NCBI GenBank assembly: GCA_051453625.1
Contig: JBOZIK010000001.1
Span: 215,639,521 to 215,703,520, forward strand
Reading direction: 5' to 3'
DNA from: Welwitschia mirabilis
Lineage: Eukaryota > Gnetophyta > Gnetopsida > Welwitschiales
Length of the DNA: 64,000 bases
Numbering within the stretch: position 1 is the stretch's first letter; each line of letters starts with the position of its first letter. Both the position numbers and the translations under genes were made by a program. Below are positions 12,331-24,010 of this stretch, piece after piece. The notes below the pieces were generated by a model. That model worked only from the letters and a program-made list of their open reading frames with translations. It made no database searches and was not told where the DNA came from.

Positions 12331-12960
12331 ATATTACATAACTTGTACACCCAAGAAATTGTTCATGTCTTCGATGAGGCTTAGTTCAAATTCATATTGC
12401 ATTTTCTTAATAAACTTCTTACATAATGATTCATTAGTAGTATCAAATGTAATATCATTCACGTATATCTGTTTAATAGTAAAATTATTTCCATCAATTC
12501 TAATAAATAATGTAACATTAGATGTACCTCTTTTAAAACCATTATTAATCAAGTGGCCTAAAAGTCTTTCATACCATGCTTTTGGAGCTTGCTTAAGTAC
12601 ATAGAGGGGTTTTTTCAATCTATAAACATATTCTAAATTATAAAGATTAGTAAAACCTTTAGTTTTCTTAATATATCTCTTCTTATAGAACTCTATTTAA
12701 AAATGCAGTTTTTACATTTACTTGATAAATCTCAAATACTTTAAAGCATGCAAATGTAAGAAGCATTCTAATTGATTACATGTGAGCTATGGGTGCAAAG
12801 GTTTTTTCAAATAAATTCCTTTTTTCAAGTTGTATCCTTTGGCCACTAATTCTTCTACCTCTAATTACATTCCTATTTTCATATGTTTTATGCCTAAATA
12901 TCCATTTTATGCCTATCACTTATCTATCTAATGGCCTTGAAACTAACTTTTAAACATTAC
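12331..12960 (-). pseudogene. Ty1/copia reverse transcriptase (RVT_2), SIRE type
   Basis: Copies element RNA into DNA in the cytoplasmic particle. Minus-strand order: VSRPLDR and VIGIKWIFRHK (about 12893-12945), TFAPIAHM and IRMLLTFACFK (about 12740-12802), then an uninterrupted 94-codon stretch at 12334-12618 with LYVLKQAPKAWYERLL, GFKRGTSNVTLFI, IYVNDITF and FELSLIEDMNNFLGVQV. The family YVDD catalytic box has become YVND, so the second metal-binding Asp is lost. The GFKRG and FxLGLQI spacing matches the SIRE/Maximus lineage. Stops and frameshifts upstream make it a pseudogene. Confidence 0.9.
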
Positions 12961-13023
12961 ATCATTTAGATTGTTTTAAATCTTCTTATGTAGCCAGAAT
13001 TAAATTTTCATCATCTTTTACTT

Positions 13024-13260
13024 TTAAACATCACATATTTTAGATTTTACCTTAAAAATATTACCTCCACCAATGGTTCCAATGCCATTAATTAGTACCT
13101 CTTTGTTATCATCAAAAGTAATCAAACCTTTGTATTGCTCAACCAAAGAGATAAAACAAAATTTATCACTTGTCATGTACTTTGAACATCCACTACCAAC
13201 ACACCATGCATGCCTTTTTATGACTTGCAAGACATTTTGAGCTAAAATAGCTTCCCTTGT
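13024..13260 (-). pseudogene. Ty1/copia protease domain
   Basis: Copia aspartic protease cleaves the Gag-Pol polyprotein. The 68-codon minus-strand frame at 13024-13230 reads HAWCVGSGCSKYMTSDK, then GLITFDDNKEVLINGIGTIG. In the family the catalytic motif is DSG; here it is GSG, so the active-site Asp is gone. After FKVKSKICDV the frame stops and the next recognisable segment, within about 100 bases, is already the approach to the reverse transcriptase. The GAG-pre-integrase and integrase domains that normally lie between are missing. Confidence 0.85.
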
Positions 13261-15015
13261 TTAGAAAACCACATTTTTTTAATGCTTTATCTACATAAAA
13301 TGATGTACCAATCTCTTTTGCCTTTTGGAATTTTTAGCATAATATCTTCTACTTAAATTATATTGAAAATTAAATTGATAATAATAGTATTTGTAATAAT
13401 AATAACAATTGATATCATTTATAAATGTTAAATGCTCATACCTTGGCTTATAGTTCCACTTATTGAAGAATGAGGTTGAATTACTAATAGAAGCCTTAAG
13501 CTGTTTTAGGTTACTTCTATCATTAAAAATCTTACATTAGCTAAGCATGATCATTAAGATTTCTTTTTCTTGGATGAATTTCTCATCGATATTCTTTGAA
13601 TAAGTAAGTTCCTGTCTACATTCTTTAACTCACATGTTAGTTTATTAATATTAGCCTTAAGGATTGAGCTTTCACTAAACAATCTATTACGAAATCCTCT
13701 TTCTTATTCATAAGCTAATTCATGATTATGGATAAAATTTTTTATTGTAGAACATAATTTTTACAACTTAATGAATTCCTTAGAAAGCAATACAAATTCT
13801 TATTTTGTCTTCACTTCGTAATTATTAATTATCACCTTCATCTTCCTTGTTAGTTGTTATATGAACAATGGACATGTAGAATGGATGAACATTCTCTTCA
13901 TCTGAGGTGTCTAATTTTATGCCATCTTTATTATAATCCCAACCTATGAAGAATAATTTTGTTTTTTTTCTATTTTTTCATTTATTCTTTACCCTACAAT
14001 CTAGTAGAGCTAGAACATTCTGAGAATAAATTATCTTTATGCTTCACATACCCAACATTCTAATCTAGATCTGTCATTTTTAGAGGATAAACTAGATTAA
14101 GAATTATCTATGAACTTATCTTTTACTTGAAAACCTGATGACTTGCTGTAGTCCTATTTTCTTTNNNNNNNNNNNNNNNNNNNNNNNNNNNNNNNNNNNN
14201 NNNNNNNNNNNNNNTCTTCATCCACATCATCTTTTGCATCATTCACATCTAAAAATTATTTACCCTTTTATTTTATTACTTGCCTTGAGCCTCTAATTAC
14301 TTTAAGTGCTACAAGATTCACTTTCATAATAATGTCTTAAATGAGATTCATTTCATATGTTATTAAGGTACTTTACACTTATTCAATATTCATCATGTTA
14401 AAGTCTCTTGATTCTTTCATTACAATTGTTTTTGGCATTTATTTTGGAGTTAGATATCTTATCACTTTTTAAATTACTTTAACCTCTGGTAGATCTCCAC
14501 CAATCCCTTAAATGATGTTTGTAATGTTGTTAACTCTTGTAAAGAACTTGTGCACTCTTTCTCCATTATTCATCTTTAAGTTTTCAAACTGATTTATCCA
14601 TGCCAAAAGCTTAGACTACTTGACTAATGAAGTTACCTCATATGTATCTTCCAAGATGTTCCATATTTTCTTGACAGTTTTACATCTGGCTATATAGTTC
14701 AACTTTTCTAAGGTAAGAGCTTAGTATAGGGTTTTTTTTCCTTTACATCATAGATGAAGGTTGTCTTGTTTTGGTCTCTCCATTACCTTATAGGATTGAC
14801 CTAGGTGAGAGGGTTTTCTTTAGCATCTTCAATAGTTTTTATAGGCTTTGAATATCCATCTATAATGCTTTGCCAAACCTAAAACTCAAAAGACCATAAA
14901 TACACTTATGTCCTTATCTTATAATAAGCATAGTTTATTCCATCGAAGAGTGAAGATCTAATATATGGCAATACTTTCATGGTTTACTTAAGATATTTAC
15001 TCCTTTATATAAGTA
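13261..15015 (-). pseudogene. Ty1/copia gag (decayed, with gap)
   Basis: The Gag start is readable on the minus strand near 14830-14990: SSLFDGINYAYYKIRT, then VWQSIIDGYSKPIKTIEDA, matching the plant copia Gag (UBN2-type) FDGxNYxxWKxRM...W. Further along, around 14000-14080, a decayed zinc knuckle can be traced (YVKHKDNLFSECSSST), with its first cysteines lost. The middle is frame-shifted and contains the 50-base gap at 14165-14214. It is the 5'-most coding part of the element, next to the primer-binding site. Confidence 0.75.
14165..14214. other. assembly gap (50 N)
   Basis: Run of N within the copia gag remnant. Confidence 1.
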
Positions 15016-15020
15016 CTTAA

Positions 15021-15032
15021 TTTGATACCACT
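15021..15032 (-). other. primer-binding site of the copia element
   Basis: The minus strand reads TGGTATCAAA, matching the first eight bases of the initiator-Met primer-binding site, directly after the LTR end (CA at 15033-15034 on the minus strand). It sets the LTR boundary and orientation. Confidence 0.75.
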
Positions 15033-16550
15033 TGAGGATTATTAAACTCAAGGGGAAGGGGTGAACATGTTCTAATAATAAAAACTTTAACTAACATAAA
15101 AGAGAAAAAAAACCATAAACAAAGACCTTATTAATTTAGATGGTTTTCCAACCTAGATATGTCCAAACATAGAGGGTAGATTTCCTTCATACCTTTGAAT
15201 ATCTTTTAACTTGTAACAAATAGTGGGTTTGGAGAACCACCAACCTTACATACAAATGAGATGCTTCTCATAAGATAGCACTTTCTTCCCTTCAATGATT
15301 ATAATAGAATAATGATCTAAAAATTCTTAGAAGTATTTGTAAAATCTTAAAGAGCACACCATTGAAAGGATCTCCTTATACTTTAGAATTCCTAAGAAAG
15401 GGATAATAAAAATATAGATATAGATAAAAGATATTTGGAATGAAAACAAAATATTCTTACAAATTAAAGTAATCTAATAATGACATGCCAAGATTAGTAT
15501 TATGGAAGAAGAAGCCTAAAATAATGAGATGTGTGTTGTAGCTTGACTTCTTCTTTTATGTCATGTCCTAATTATAAGATTGTAATAATGGATGAGCTCA
15601 AATCACATGGATGTCCTCAGTAATAATGTCAATAATTAGTTACAAATGATTTTAGAATGTATAGTACCATTCAATCATTATATAATATTTTTTTTTTTAT
15701 TCCTCTTGTACTCCTAAAGTGATCTGTTTAGTTAACCTAATGAAATGACCATTGAAATGAATTTTAATTATATTTAATGGTTATAAACAACTAGTTTTCA
15801 ACATTCAATGGCTAATTTTCCATTAAATTATTTTTTAGAATAGATTTCTATAGTAAGATAGATGTCTTTCTTAGATAGACACCTTTTATTGAGATAAACA
15901 TCTATAGTAACTTTTCCTAGACTTTGATGAACTTTAACATACTATTTCTTTGTCCTTATAATATCATAAATCTAGTGTAAGAAAGTTTCTTAATTTCTTG
16001 AAATATGGTTTGATCATCATCATTTTCCTACTGGTACAAATTAACTTCTATTATATATTTTAGTATAACATACATGTATTTCACTAGATAGATTTCTGTT
16101 ATCATCTATTCAATATAGAAATCTTTTAGCTAATACACATCTGTAATTAAGTTTATTTTTAATTTAGCATAAACATCTTTCACTTGATAGACATTTGTTT
16201 AAGATCATCTTTGGCATAGTAGAGTTATGATTCTAATGTGAAAATATTGTCTAGTACATTAGGAATTAATTCTTTTATCAATAATGTCTTATTTGCACAA
16301 AGGGTATTTTATCATCTTTGCACTTATTGCATAGACCTCTTTCACATGATAGACATCTTTCATCAACTTTGCAATATTCAAAAGATTTGTGCAAAACTAT
16401 CTTTAATGTGCAAGATTCATATGGGCCACAATAAGAGTTTTCATCAAGTCATAGGGATTTTTTAATCTTGAGAGACATCTTTAATAACCTGTGTGGACAT
16501 AAAACACACTTCATTTTATAAATGGCATCATCGAAACTAGGATTTTACCA
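15033..16550 (-). mobile_element. 5' LTR of the SIRE-type copia element, with AGACATCT octamers
   Basis: Bounded on the left by the primer-binding site (TGAGGATT) and on the right by GGATTTTACCA; in element orientation it starts TGGTAAAATCC, giving a TG...CA LTR of about 1.5 kb. The minus strand of 63352-64000 aligns well with its U3 part: shared segments include AAAATCCTAGTTT, GATGATG then CATTTATAAAATG, GAGATAAACAT, and TTCCTAGACTT. Exact AGATGTCT/AGACATCT octamers occur at 15860, 16351 and 16473, with many one-base variants between them. Confidence 0.75.
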
Positions 16551-19500
16551 ATAGGATTATATAGTGAAAGAACCTTGTAATACAATGAACTCAACTCAAT
16601 AGATCTTATTTAAACCATTGCTATAAGGTTCTTTGCTTCTATAGTTTTACATTTTTTTAAATAAAGTCCTACTAAATAATTTTTTACAAAATATTATTTG
16701 AAAGAAATGGAATTATGATTCATAGGAAGTATATCGTTTGTAATACTTATGAAGTAGGTAATTATATTTTTCTTAATTGCATCTATACCAAGAATATTTA
16801 TGAAAGAGTTGAGATTTTAACAAGTCTTCAACTTTAAGAAAACACAATTTAAAATGCACTTAAAAGGTGAAGAGTAAATAGAAATGATGAAAAATATGTT
16901 TTGCATGAAGACTTCTACTCATAACTCTGTAGCACAAGGTTTAGATGGAACACAATAGAAGGAGTTTTGAAAGGAGGAAGAAAAAGGATAAAACTATCTC
17001 TTTATCTTTCATCCTTTGAAAATAGAGAAATGTAGCAAGATTCTAGTTAAGAATTTAAACCTTTAATAGATTTAGATATGTTATTTTACTAATGTGTAAT
17101 TCTAGATAAAATAATAGTAATAGTGAGAAATTTTAGTTTCCACATGGATTTAGATAAAATAAAAGCAATAGTGGGAAATCTTAGCTACTCATTTTAAACC
17201 TAAAAAGATAGTATGATTGATCTTGTTGCCTTTACTTAGAACTCTATTTTTTACTCTATGTAGTTGATGCATTAATATCTTTAGTTTTTCAGCTCTATAA
17301 TCTTATTTCTTGTCATGAAAATGTTGTAATTTTTATCATCTTTTATCATCCTTTAATAAAAAAGAGGGTTTTATTTTCTCATTAAGAAACTATGATGTTA
17401 AAAAAACTAAAAATACACATAAATAAAATAAGAATCTTTGGGGAAAAAAATCTAAACATAAAGACATATAAAAAAGATCAATGTGATATGACATATGACA
17501 TGGCTCTAAAAAACATGAGTAAAAAGAGGAAGATGGAAGGTTACATAAGGGAAAAAAAAAATGAATAAATAGTTTTCAAAATCATATAATATGCCACTGG
17601 TATTTTTCCTTTAGTTTTAATATTTTTGACTTTTCAATTACTAAGTTTTAATATTTTTACACTTGCAGTTAATAATATAAGGAATATCAAAATAATATTT
17701 TTGTATAATATATAATATTTTCAAACTTTCATTAATAATAAAAGCTATAAGGCCTGATATCTTTCCTTCTCAAATCATATATATTTCCTCTTCCCACTAT
17801 CCATGAAAACAACAATGAGAGAAATTCCTATAATGTGGAATAAAGACATAAGTCTTTAATTTACTTTTTAATTTTAACAATTTTAGGTTTATAAATCTTA
17901 GTATATTAACTATTTTAAGTCTATAAATAACAAATTCAATAATAATTTTTAACTAATTAAGATATACATTTAATTACTATTAAATATTTATTACGAAGTA
18001 TTAATAATTATTATTTATTGTATAAGTCATCATATTATTTTTAATATTTAATCCACTACTTAGATCTTAATATGATAATTATCATTGTTAGATCCACTAT
18101 GCCTCTAATTTAAATCAATAAGAATATACAAAAGTTAATCAAACACTAAAAAATAAAAAATATACAACAAGAATCAACTTGATTAAGTTAAATGATTATG
18201 TCTCACTTGGACCAAACTAAATGTATCTCATAGAATTAATTAAATTAAATTAAATGTAAATATGTAATAATAATGTTATAAAAACATAAGATATTTTAAG
18301 TATTAGCAATTAATTTATTACATCTTCATCAAAAAATCCCTTGATTTGAATCTATATCTCTCATTCTTTATTTCATCCCTTCATACCCATTGATATTGCT
18401 ATCGCTTTCATGGATGTGAATGAGGTTTGTCTTATCATGAGGCTTTAAACCATTTTTCTCCTTTCTTAATCATATGAGAATGATTGTTTTATGATGTAAC
18501 TCCTTACTAGTTTTAATGGCATATTTTACATTTAATTGTTGGCTATTGATGGTTGTTCTTTTACTTTTTATCATTGATGCATTTATGATTACTTATACAG
18601 TACCTTTTGAATGTTGTTTTATTATTTATTTATTTAAGCTTGGTTTATTTAATGGATTTTTAGGATTTTATTATCTATTTAATTGACATGCTAAATGTGT
18701 AACATTTATCATGATTTCCATTTCCTACATCACATTATAAGATTATCTATCTTTGAACAATGATGATATTATTTTTTTTATATTATTCTTTTATTTACTT
18801 TTACAACATTTAATATGTATAATAAGTGATCTATTATCTATACATTAAACCTTATCACTTAATGATCTATCATTTGGATTAAGGAAATGATAGTACTTCT
18901 TATAATTTTATTGATTTAATCTTGCTTAATTAGAAGAAGTTTTTTCCTATTATGTCTAATATTTCTTTTAAGAGCATTTCAATTTATTTTCATTTATTTG
19001 ATTTAGACTAAATGAATTATTGCAATCATTTAAATTATTTGTAATTATTATAAAAAATAATAATTAAGATTTCTTTTTTCCTATAATTGATCATTCTAAT
19101 CTTTATTTTATGATTACTACTCTTTGTGTTACTATTTAAGTCATATCTCTCCTTAAAAAAATAGGAAAAAAGAACTAAGATTATTAAGGAAATAAAATAT
19201 TAAGATTTTTTAGATAATACTTGCTTAGGCATACTAGCTTTATATAAAAATTTCTCTTATAGAAATGTTTAAATGATACATGTGTTCTTTCCTAAGGGGG
19301 ATTTGAGATCTTAAAAATATCATCAAACATCAAAATTTAATTTTAGTATAAAAGAAAAAAGGTATTAACTAATAAACCATTATAAAAAACATAAAAATAT
19401 CAAATTGCCATTAAGCCATAATCCAAGTGAAATAAAATAACATGGTATTAAAGGGTAAAATACCTACACAAGCTAGGAAAAATAAAATTCAAGATTTTTC

Positions 19501-21230
19501 ATTATTTTCAAAATCAATAAATCCAAAATCATTTTGTTTGTTACTTTAAATGCTAGTCAATGACTATAACTAAGGCAAAATGTAAGGAGGCTCACTAAGT
19601 GGAGATGAAGAAGTTTCTTCATACTATTTATTAAGAAGATACATGAGGTAATTTATCTTAAACTAAAACTTCTTTTCTTGATTTCATATCCAAAGTATAA
19701 TATGCTATTGAATATTAGATTTTACTTAAAAATCTAGAAAAGAATAAAGTTATACATGTAAAATAGAACTTTATAATAAAGTCACCAAAAATAATATAGA
19801 ATGGAAGATTGCATATAGCACCAAATAAAGGCATTAACCTTTAATAACTTAGGTTTATCTCTAAAAAATATAAATCTTTTATCTATCAATTATATTTAGA
19901 AGGCATTACTATCCCACATCCAATCATTAATAGTAAAACTACATGTTATGAATGTACACCCAAAGGATTCCTTGTCTTTACATGAAGGGAAAATAATGGA
20001 TTGCAATCCTAGGATATAGAGAAAACTATATAAAAGAAATATTTATGAAAAAGATATTAGTTAAAGTATTTATTCTTAAATGTATGATAAGTTACCTAAA
20101 AAGGAAAACATGTCACCTAATAAACATTTTGTTAAAAAGCCACCATTAGGGTGACTTTTTTAGATGACTTTTTGAATAAGTTGATGACATGTCACTAACT
20201 AAAAAGTAAATTTTTTTCCATGATGTTTCAGGAAAACTCATGAAATTTTATAGAATGATGTTTTATAAAAAGCATAAAAGAGAAATGCATTAGAAAAGTA
20301 AAAAAATGCACTAGAAAGATGGAAAGATATGCTAAACAAATAAAAATAAGTGTGATAGAGAAACAAAAACATACTAGTAGCTAAAGAGATCAAAACACAT
20401 AGAAAAATAAAGGCACTTGGATAGGAGCAAGGTGTTTTCCATAAATATAAATATAAAATATTTTCTTTTACTACTAAAGTTAGTTAGAGATTATTTTATT
20501 AAACTGGAGGTCACTACTATGCTTTTTAAACTAGGCATAAATGTAACCATTAGGGATAGAATTTTGAGTTACTCTTATTGATTGAAAACAAAATTAACAT
20601 TGCTAAACATTTGTACATTCTAGATTTGCATTTTATATTACCTAGCTACAAAATACATACTTGTTAACATTCATCAAAACCTTATAAGTTTGTTCTTTGA
20701 AAATTTTTCTTATAAATCAAAATTAATTATTAATGTCTTTTAAATGTATATTGATGAATGCTAAAAACCAAGAGTAGCAAATGAAAACTCTATTTGAAAG
20801 AAAATTGTGTAGAAAAATAATGGGTGATTTTAAAATATGCTAATTGGTTTGCATGCTTTTTAAGGCATATTTTTATGCTGTTACAACATTATAGTTATTT
20901 AGTGGAATGTAATATTTTTAAACTTTTTACATTTAATTATGTTTAAATATTATTCAAAGAAGAAATTTATGAAAATATTTTAATGTATGAATCTTTCTTT
21001 TATGATTTTTTATTATTAATTTTTCTTATATTTTTCTAGACTAAAATTTCATAGTTTAGAAAGAAAATACTAAATATACTTCTTTTATTAAAAGTAAATA
21101 TACTTATTTTATTGAAAGTGATTGATAATTTATTTAGGCAATCCTTTACAATATCAATATATTTTTTCATTTATAAGACTTTAAATATTAACCTTTTATT
21201 AATTTTCTATTATCAATGCTTTTAATAAGA
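16551..21230. other. A+T-rich DNA, mostly unrecognised
   Basis: About 4.7 kb with no open frame above 75 codons. The only candidate is on the minus strand at about 19780-20000: FIFFRDKPKLLKVNAFIW followed by QSSILYY, which recalls the zf-RVT region near the C-terminus of plant LINE ORF2 (WKxKxPLKVKxFxW). One short match without flanking reverse transcriptase is weak support. Nothing else stands out. Confidence 0.4.
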
Positions 21231-21253
21231 TTTATTTCTTTTGAGTTTTAAAG

Positions 21254-22410
21254 ATGGTTCACCATAAAGATAAGCTTGAAGGTGATGTAATCCTAGATTA
21301 AAAGTAATAGAATTATTTATAGGTTTTATGATATAATTATTTTTAAAGGAGTTACAAGATTAAAATATTATATTATAGGCATTACATGGCATGATATTTA
21401 CAAGTGTCTTGATCCAAAATGTGCAACCACCAAATAAATTAGGCAAGATCATAGGATAATTCTTGTAGATAAGGATAGAATAAGATGTACTTCTTAGTAG
21501 GTAGCAAAAATGATTTAAAAAAAAGAAAAATTTCATTTTTATTTGAATATTCTAGATTGGGATTTTCTCTAGCCACTGTAGATATTTCAAGCCATTTAAA
21601 GACATTTTATGCTTCTTCTCCTTAGATTTAAAAAAGGAATAAAGAGCAAAAAGATCTTATGTCTAGCCAAGCTAGACCTCAAACTAGTAGATATAGAAAT
21701 GGTGGACGTATGAAAAGTGCATCTTCTCTTTTTTTAATATAATAAACATTGTAGAATACTTCATAAATGAATAAATTAATGTATGAAGCCAAAAAGAAAA
21801 AGAATAAATTTTGGAATTTTCACATGTGTTCTCTTAATATTTGTCATTCTACTTTATTTCAAAAGATATGTGCAACATAATTTATAAATAAGGTTTTAAA
21901 TTCAAACCCCTAAAATATACTAAGGTAAGAAAGAAGAAATTTTCTTAATAAAGTTAAATCTGACATTGATGGCATGTTATAAGACCATCATAAAATATTG
22001 TAAAAAAAGCATTATGATTTACTATGTAATGATTAGGAAGATAAGTGAGGTAGAACTTTATTGAATTTTTTGGTGAGCACTACATATGAAATTATGATTA
22101 TAAAGAGCATAGATGCATCAAAGCATGTATAAGATGCTAAATCCTTATTTGGAGTTATTAGAGATTTATTAAGGAGACTCATGCAAATATTATTATTCAG
22201 GTAAAATTTATAAGTTATAGAATTTTGTGATTATTATATAGTTTGTATTGAATCATTTTGATTATCTAATAATTGTTATCTATTTTATATTAACTTATTA
22301 TTAATTATGTTATCATAGACAATGTAGCCTTCTTTCTTGTAGTGGATTGTATTCTTGTGATTTCTAACCTAATGATTTATTAGACATCCTATATTGCACA
22401 TTGTCTTGAT
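21254..22410 (+). pseudogene. hAT-family transposase, N-terminal half (BED finger and DUF659 region)
   Basis: hAT transposases cut and paste their own DNA using a BED zinc finger for DNA binding and an RNase H-like core. On the plus strand: KDKLEGDVIL (from 21267), then GVTRLKYYIIGI and HDIYKC (about 21350-21410), the second half of a BED finger whose first cysteines have become Tyr. Next, NFLNKVKSDIDGML (about 21940-21975), then GRTLLNFLV and KSIDASKHV with DAKSLFGVI (about 22045-22165), the DUF659 core. Near the end, VIIDNVAFFLVV and NLMIY-stop-TSYIAHCLD, closing at 22409. The reading stops exactly where a T run begins the minus-strand LINE; the protein resumes near 28.66 kb. Confidence 0.85.
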
Positions 22411-22559
22411 CGTTTTTTTCTCTTTTGAAAAAGAGAAAGTATATTAAACTAGAAAATGTACATTAGAGGTGATAACATTCTAACTTAACAAAAATTTTAA
22501 ATTATATAGAGAAAGGATAAACATTCTACTAAAAGTTCATAAATGAACTAAAAATAGAA

Positions 22560-24010
22560 CAACATTGAAGACGAAATTTCCCCCAGGAAAATAGATTGAA
22601 AATGGGAAACTAACTATCTAAAAGAGTATCATGCATCAATCCACTGAGACTATTAACAGATTAGGGGCATTAGCACTCCAAAGTACTAAAAGTAATAAAA
22701 ACTTAAATTTGACTAGAGAAAGACTTGAAGAAAGGAGGATTAGTATCCTCTATAGAAAGGAAAAAATTATCATGGTTGTGTTCTAGTAAGAAATGGATCA
22801 TTTCATTAGATACCAACTCGAAGGCCTAATTTACTTCTTTGATTTCTTCAGCCCCTACTAAATTTTTATTTGGATGTAATCTAAGGGCATTATTTCTATA
22901 GCTGAAATTGATTGCTTGAGGGAGGGCTCTATGAAATATTTCTAAAGTAATGAAGAAACATCTTTTTAGTCCTTGGAGTGTTGCCAGCATAACTTCCTGA
23001 TGAGCAGCATTTATATCTATGTCATTTTGAGAGTGAGGCTGTATTTCTATTGAAGAAGAGTCTAAAGTTAAATTCTGGGTAGGGCTGGGATCCTTTCTAG
23101 CCAAGGAGAGACTTGATCATGTCTTCCTTACTCTTGGGAATCAGATGATGGATGTTCTTGAACTAGCTCCATAGCTGTCTCTAAGGTTGTCTCCTAAACT
23201 ATATCCTATTGGGCTGGGGATGAATTCATCTCCTCTGTATGTTCTCTGAACGAAGTCACCCCTCACTAACTGTGGATGTCTTGCATAGCACTCCCTTTAA
23301 AATAGGAGGTTCCTTTGGTGATGGCTCTTCTTGTAGGATATCTTCTTGGAGGAGTCTGATGTGGGCATCACCGAAGAGGAGGAGAATGGGCCTTTCTTGC
23401 CCTAATTTCATTGGCTACTTACTAAAGAGTCAGGACTAATTCAAAATATATAAAGAAATATTTTCATTAAATGGATTAAATAAAAAAGAAAGATAAATTC
23501 ACATGACACCCTAGGTCTAGGGCTTTGAGAAATTCAAAGTGAATGCTTGATAGGTTAGCGCAGTTCTTGAATTATGTGAAATATCGGTTGGCTAGTTTTG
23601 TGCCTAAACCCCATGGGGATGGTAGCATATTTCTACTGATTTTCCCACTTGGTAACTTAAAAACCCCACCAAGGAAGAAGTGAAGTGCTTTACGCTATCA
23701 TCAGCTTTCAAAAGGGATTCTTTCTCTAGCTGCAAGGATCTCTAAGAGTCTGGAGAAGGAATCTTTAGTTATTTTGATGGGGATTCTTTTATAGTTGTGA
23801 CTCTCCTCTCCAACATCTATAAAAGGAGGCGATATCAACCCCTTGGTCTCTTTTAAGCTTGTGCAGGAGGGTTTTTAATCTCACAACCTACACTTTTTTC
23901 CATAGGACAAGGCATCCTTCAAAGAAGCTAGGATCAGATGCCTCGATGATGAGCGTATCTTCCATTGCAAGTTTGATTTAAAAGTGATAGCATTTGATCC
24001 TCTTAGTAGT
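22560..24010 (-). pseudogene. GC-richer patch with decayed coding sequence, including J-domain-like residues; function unknown
   Basis: The patch lies between the LINE ORF2 end and the LINE 3' end. G+C is visibly higher than around it (26 of 60 bases in 23101-23160 against 12 of 60 in 25021-25080) and CpG is retained. Minus-strand segments look coding: MEDTLIIEASDPSFF (from about 23977), ESHNYKRIPIKITKDSF and RLLEILAARERIPFES, then LPSPWGLGTKLANRYF, with stops or frameshifts between. A 92-codon frame at 22826-23104 ends SYRNNALRLHPNKN and AEEIKEVN, then a stop, then AFELVSNE. That order resembles the J-domain (YRKLAL..HPDKN...FKEINEAYEVLS), with HPD as HPN. It could instead be an extra LINE ORF or a captured sequence. 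Confidence 0.5.

Noticed and set aside
16238-16465. 75-codon plus-strand frame
   Set aside because: Lies in the U3 part of the copia LTR and covers AGACATCT octamers; repeat sequence, not a gene.
23239-23439. 66-codon plus-strand frame
   Set aside because: Antisense shadow of the coding-like minus-strand patch in the LINE 3' region.
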